From the NCBI GenBank assembly GCA_009617715.1, contig VTFK01000003.1, positions 3,410,001-3,474,000 of the forward strand: 64,000 nucleotides of DNA, written 5' to 3'. This document shows, in pieces, positions 59,921-64,000 of this stretch. Below the pieces are notes generated by a model that saw only the letters and a program-made list of their open reading frames with translations, was not told where the DNA came from and made no database searches. Within the stretch, counting starts at the first letter, position 1. The number at the start of each line of letters is the position of its first letter. The stretch comes from Plectrocnemia conspersa (Eukaryota; Arthropoda; Insecta; Trichoptera; Polycentropodidae). The translations under genes and the position numbers were made by a program.

Positions 59921-61489
59921 ATTTCAACTCTTATTAGAATTTTTTTAATTAATTATATTTTTTTTTTTTTAAATAAAATATACTACTAAAACTACTGTTT
60001 TAGATAATAAATATAATATAATTTTTTAATTATAATTTTTTTTCATAAATAATAAATTTTGCTAGTTTCTAAGAGAATGTATGTTTAATCATAGATAAGG
60101 CATCGTTAGAAGACATCAAACTTTTTAGTAAAGCATGATATTTATTAGTACATCTCTGAATTTTCAATATTTTTAGCTTCCTGTTATTGATAAATAAAAA
60201 TGTTTTTTTACACAAGATGTAATTTGTTCAAATCAATATTTATGAAATGATTATTATTCTGCCTATTTCTAAAAAGTCGTTCAGATTCATTTATGTATTT
60301 TAAATATAAATTTTCTGCAATTAGCTTAATAATTCCAATCAAAATTGATTTATAATATTAAATACTTGGGCAGTATAATTTCAATATTTTAGAAAATGGG
60401 TATATTATATTTTTAAAGTTCTTGAGAAATAGTACTACTAAAATACAAGTCAAGATGTTTTATTTGCTTGAGAAATATTCAGGCTACTTCTAAAGTGTCT
60501 ATTTTATATATTTATTTTTCGCAGTTAGCTAAAAAATGCAATCCGTATTGTTATAGTATTAAAATATTTAAGTAGGGTATAGTTTTAATATTAAAAAAAA
60601 TAAGATTTAATTATATTTACAAAATCTAGAGAAATATTTCAATTTTATGCTAAAAAGCACATAAAAAGACTAGTGCATAATTATTATTTGCTTTATTTAT
60701 GTATTTTATATGACACTCGTCTATATACAAAAAATATTGTACTTAGACAAATATTGTATTAAATTTGTAATAACAGGATGAATAACATTAATTTTAATGA
60801 AAAGATAATTTGTTGGACGTAGCCTAGTATTTATATGATAAAAAATATTTATATAAAATTGTATATATTATAAAAAATAGTAATAAAAGTTTCAATATTG
60901 TATTTAAAAGGTATATTCTAATTAAAAATTTAATATTCTATTTAAACCATGAATTTCATGTTGAAAATATTAAAAAATACTCTTAAAGCACAGTTTTAAA
61001 ATTGGAGTTAAGACACATTTTTTATTTACTTTGTTTATGTTGAATTAGGAGTCGATGATTTTAAAGTAGCATTTTAAAGTAGCCCAGATACACAATTTAT
61101 TAAAATAATATTTTATTTATTTAGATGAGTTAAAATGGTTATTGGTGAAGTAGTTTAATTTTTCAGATTATTATATTATATTTTTATTAGATTTAAAATT
61201 TTATTGAACGCATTTAATTTAGAAAATATATAATACGTATATACAACTAACGTAAACTAACATTCTTAATTATTAAAAATTATAATATTTATTAATTATT
61301 ATTCTATTAAAATTGCAGATTTATTTAAGATTATCATAATCGTAATAAAATAAAAGTATCAGACAATTATTTAAATAGGAATAAAAATAACTATTTTCAT
61401 TTTCTCAGAATATTACATAATCAGTTGAAATCGGTAATGTTTTACTTGTTATAGATTTTAACAATCTTAGTTAAAATTATATTTACTAG

Positions 61490-61532
61490 AATATTGCTAA
61501 GATTACAGTATACTATAAATCTTAGCAATATT
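61490..61532. repeat. 43-bp perfect-stem hairpin
   Basis: AATATTGCTAAGATT (61490-61504) is the exact reverse complement of 61518-61532, with a 13-nt loop that itself contains the palindrome AGTATACT. Could be a short structured RNA or a palindromic repeat relic. Confidence 0.7.
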
Positions 61533-61699
61533 AAATAAATACATATCATTTAGATTTTAGTCTCTAAAATTTAGTCAGTTCATAATTCGCAAATATTTTC
61601 CTACAAAACGTTAATATTTATATATTTTTTTGCTTAACTGTGAAATATGAACTTTAGCATACATAGACACATTTCAGATTTAAGAGTTTGTATTGATCG

Positions 61700-62360
61700 T
61701 ACTACCGTTTGACGACCCTAAAAATAATAGAAATAAAAATGCCACAGGTTTGCAATCGCTTAAGAATAAAACGCGTTTATCGACGTCCTCCTCTCGAAGG
61801 ACTCTCGAGTTTTATATAAATAAATTTTATAGAGACAGCTTTATAGCCGCTGACATTGATTAAAATCATACGTTTGGAAATCACTGGTAGTTATACTCAT
61901 AGGGCATGTGTCATTACAGCGCGTTACGCTTACGTTCAAGTATAATAATTTCAATATTTTTTCCATTCAGATACAATCATTTACACAGCTTTATGATTTA
62001 CGACCTGGCTCGGGCGTGGAAGCCTTTTTTTTATTTTCTCGGTCCTGTGTCAAGTTTTTAATTCGTAGAAACAGTGTCGTTTCCCATACGAAGTCCGTTC
62101 TCCGAATATAATCCTGTCGGAATTAATTGAATGCCCCGCATAGCCGAGCCTTTGTCCCGTGACAGTTTTAATTACAGTCGTTTTGGTCCATTTTTGACCT
62201 CACCGGGACCTTGGACCTCGCCGACAGAACGGTCTCGGTTATCTGCCGATCTCTCACCTCCTCGTTAACATATTTTACATTAGCTTTGGGAGTCCTGAGA
62301 GAGCCGCTTTTTTGCTCTCGTTCGCCGCGATGCGCTAATGTTTAATTAAAAGATAAGTTC
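61700..62360. promoter_or_regulatory. GC-richer island
   Basis: About 650 bp with CGACGTCC (about 61781), ATGCCCCGCATAGCCGAGCC and GACCTCACCGGGACCTTGG. Complex non-repetitive sequence in AT-rich DNA. Candidate regulatory element. Confidence 0.35.
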
Positions 62361-64000
62361 GTGATTGAAAGAATGTTTTAATATAATATATATATCTACA
62401 TACTATTATATATATATACAAAATATAAATAAGTTTATGCAGCATCACACAAATTGAAATTTACTCGAGTACTTATGCGTACTGAAAGGGGAGCTGTCGG
62501 TAGTCCAGCGCTTTGATCGCTTGAGCGTAGTTTCATTTTTTGATCTACATTTTTTATTCCTCTTTAGAAATGTACACGTGCCACGATTTTATTTAATGTA
62601 CGAGTACTCTAATGTCTCCCTACAACCACTCTACTATTTCTTTGATACAAAAAATGCATTTGATGTATTATATTGATGCCTTCAACGAAATATTATGACT
62701 TTTTTTTATCGACATATTTTCGTGACTATATTCACTTAAAAATATTGCGGTCTTAAGCTATTTAATTCCATATCATTAAAGTTCTGCTGAGCGATGGAGG
62801 CTTCGTCTGAAATATCCTCAAATATTTTAAGGCATTTTTTTAATACAATAAATTTTTCTTAATATTTTTAAGCCAAATATGCTTGTCCACATATATCTAA
62901 AGAGATGCATAATACATTATATAAATTTGCAGAAAGCTGCATTCAAACCCTTAACATTTGAAGTAAGCACATATCATATGATGACACTGCGTATTTTTTA
63001 TATATGTATCTTTAAACGTTACCCTCTTTGTGTGTGATTTTGAAAGCCACATTATAAGCTCTCTAGTCCCCCTTATAGCATTTTTCAATATTATTGCAAG
63101 TGATTGTGCGATATTAAGCAATAATGAGGAGGTGCATATCAGACAATTTTGCCCAAAGTCATGCTAAATTAATTTATCTTCCTATATAGACATAATATTT
63201 GTCAATGGTTACATTATATTATATACAGCGGGGAAGTGAATCGACGCAAAGGTCAACCAAAATGACAATATATAAGGTTAATGATGTAAGCTTAATAATA
63301 ATACCTATGAGTATTATGGTACGTGTTCTAGATTTTTAAATAAGTTAAGGTTTAATAGAGCCGAATGCAATGCACAACGGAAAACGAATGGAGAATTTTT
63401 CCGTCTTTTTATTTACGACAATGGAAAATATAATGGGAAAAACGTAGAATGATTTAGTTCCACATATACACACCGGAATGTAATATACTCAGAGTTCAAA
63501 AGGTATTTGCCATTCTAGTGAAGTTAAATTGAATTGCAAACGTTGTTCAATTCCATTTGTCATGGATTATTATTAAAAAAATATCACACAACGGTTGCTC
63601 AGATGATTTAACTCGGTAATTTTAGCAATTGTAGATAGTTTGTAAATAACAATATAAATATAGGCAAATAAATTAAAAAGAAAATACACTAAAATTACTG
63701 AATCAACAATATATTTTTGAGGAATTCAAGTTTTGAGATCCAGAATGTCTTTTGACGCCTGTTAGAAGTCTGCGTTATGGCTGTCATTATGCAATTCAAA
63801 TATACAGGTACTAGTCAATCATATAAACATTTACAATTACATAATAAATCATACCTACACTTGGATGATCTAAGAAGGTTTATATTTATTTTTATAAAAA
63901 TTAAGCAGAGTATCTATGAATAAAGCTACATTGTAAAGCACTTTAATTTCTAGAATCCTTTACCGGTAATGATATATCTAAGTTCGAACGCGTACAACTG
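62360..64000. other. AT-rich non-coding DNA to the window end
   Basis: No coding region, RNA gene or well-defined repeat that I can support. A small GC-richer patch lies at 62480-62600. Confidence 0.45.

Larger units (their letters stand above)
59640..61700. other. AT-rich non-coding with degenerate repeats
   Basis: Two weak units about 207 bp apart (AATTAGCTTAATAATTCCAATC near 60318 and AGTTAGCTAAAAAATGCAATCC near 60525), plus GGCTACTT-type blocks shared with the 31-33 kb satellite. No gene. Confidence 0.45.

Noticed and set aside
1..64000. CRISPR arrays, bacterial operons or prophage
   Set aside because: No direct-repeat/spacer arrays, ribosome binding sites or clustered prokaryotic genes; the window is clearly eukaryotic.

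Overview
This window looks like a piece of an AT-rich arthropod genome, most likely an insect. It has no bacterial-style operons. It carries three long, GC-richer protein-coding exons with canonical GT-AG junctions, separated by kilobase-scale AT-rich introns, followed by about 44 kb of mostly non-coding DNA. The species cannot be named from the sequence alone.

The one secure gene is on the + strand at about 1.5-19.5 kb. It is the orthologue of zinc finger homeodomain 2 (zfh2; ZFHX3/ZFHX4 family in vertebrates). Three coding exons (1538-4265, 9992-12946, 16367-19463) join in compatible phases and give about 2,915 residues: roughly twenty zinc fingers in exons A and B, then four homeodomains interleaved with further fingers in exon C. 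The 5' leader exon(s) lie upstream of the window. The last donor (19464) is strong, but the terminal exon is not certain. Three oddities deserve attention: a start-stop minimal uORF plus a second uORF overlapping the start codon; a +1 reading-frame break in exon B at a run of six C (about 11.89 kb); and several PxDLS-like (CtBP-type) motifs.

The introns and downstream region contain repeats. There is a 309-bp element with 32-bp terminal inverted repeats (601-909), a 59-bp hairpin (7028-7086), a degenerate minisatellite of about 135-bp period in intron B-C (13.84-15.31 kb), a degenerate satellite with units of about 410-490 bp (30.96-33.32 kb), a dispersed SINE-like family with a tRNA-type B box (copies at 7.7, 36.6-37.3, 39.4, 40.9, 43.7, 50.5, 56.6 and 59.8 kb), and a decayed hAT-type transposase on the minus strand (52.28-53.17 kb).

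From 20 to 63 kb, GC-richer islands of about 0.3-0.9 kb recur every few kb in the AT-rich background. Many contain Pho/YY1-type cores (GCCATNNY), and one is rich in GAGA motifs. Three perfect NRF1/Ewg palindromes (GCGCATGCGC) occur at 27.18, 30.30 and 50.94 kb. Two places, about 25.6-25.9 kb and 30.1-30.25 kb, look like + strand promoters with short first coding exons ending at good splice donors. This suggests one or more downstream genes with long introns running out of the window. The islands are best read as candidate cis-regulatory elements of zfh2 or that neighbour.
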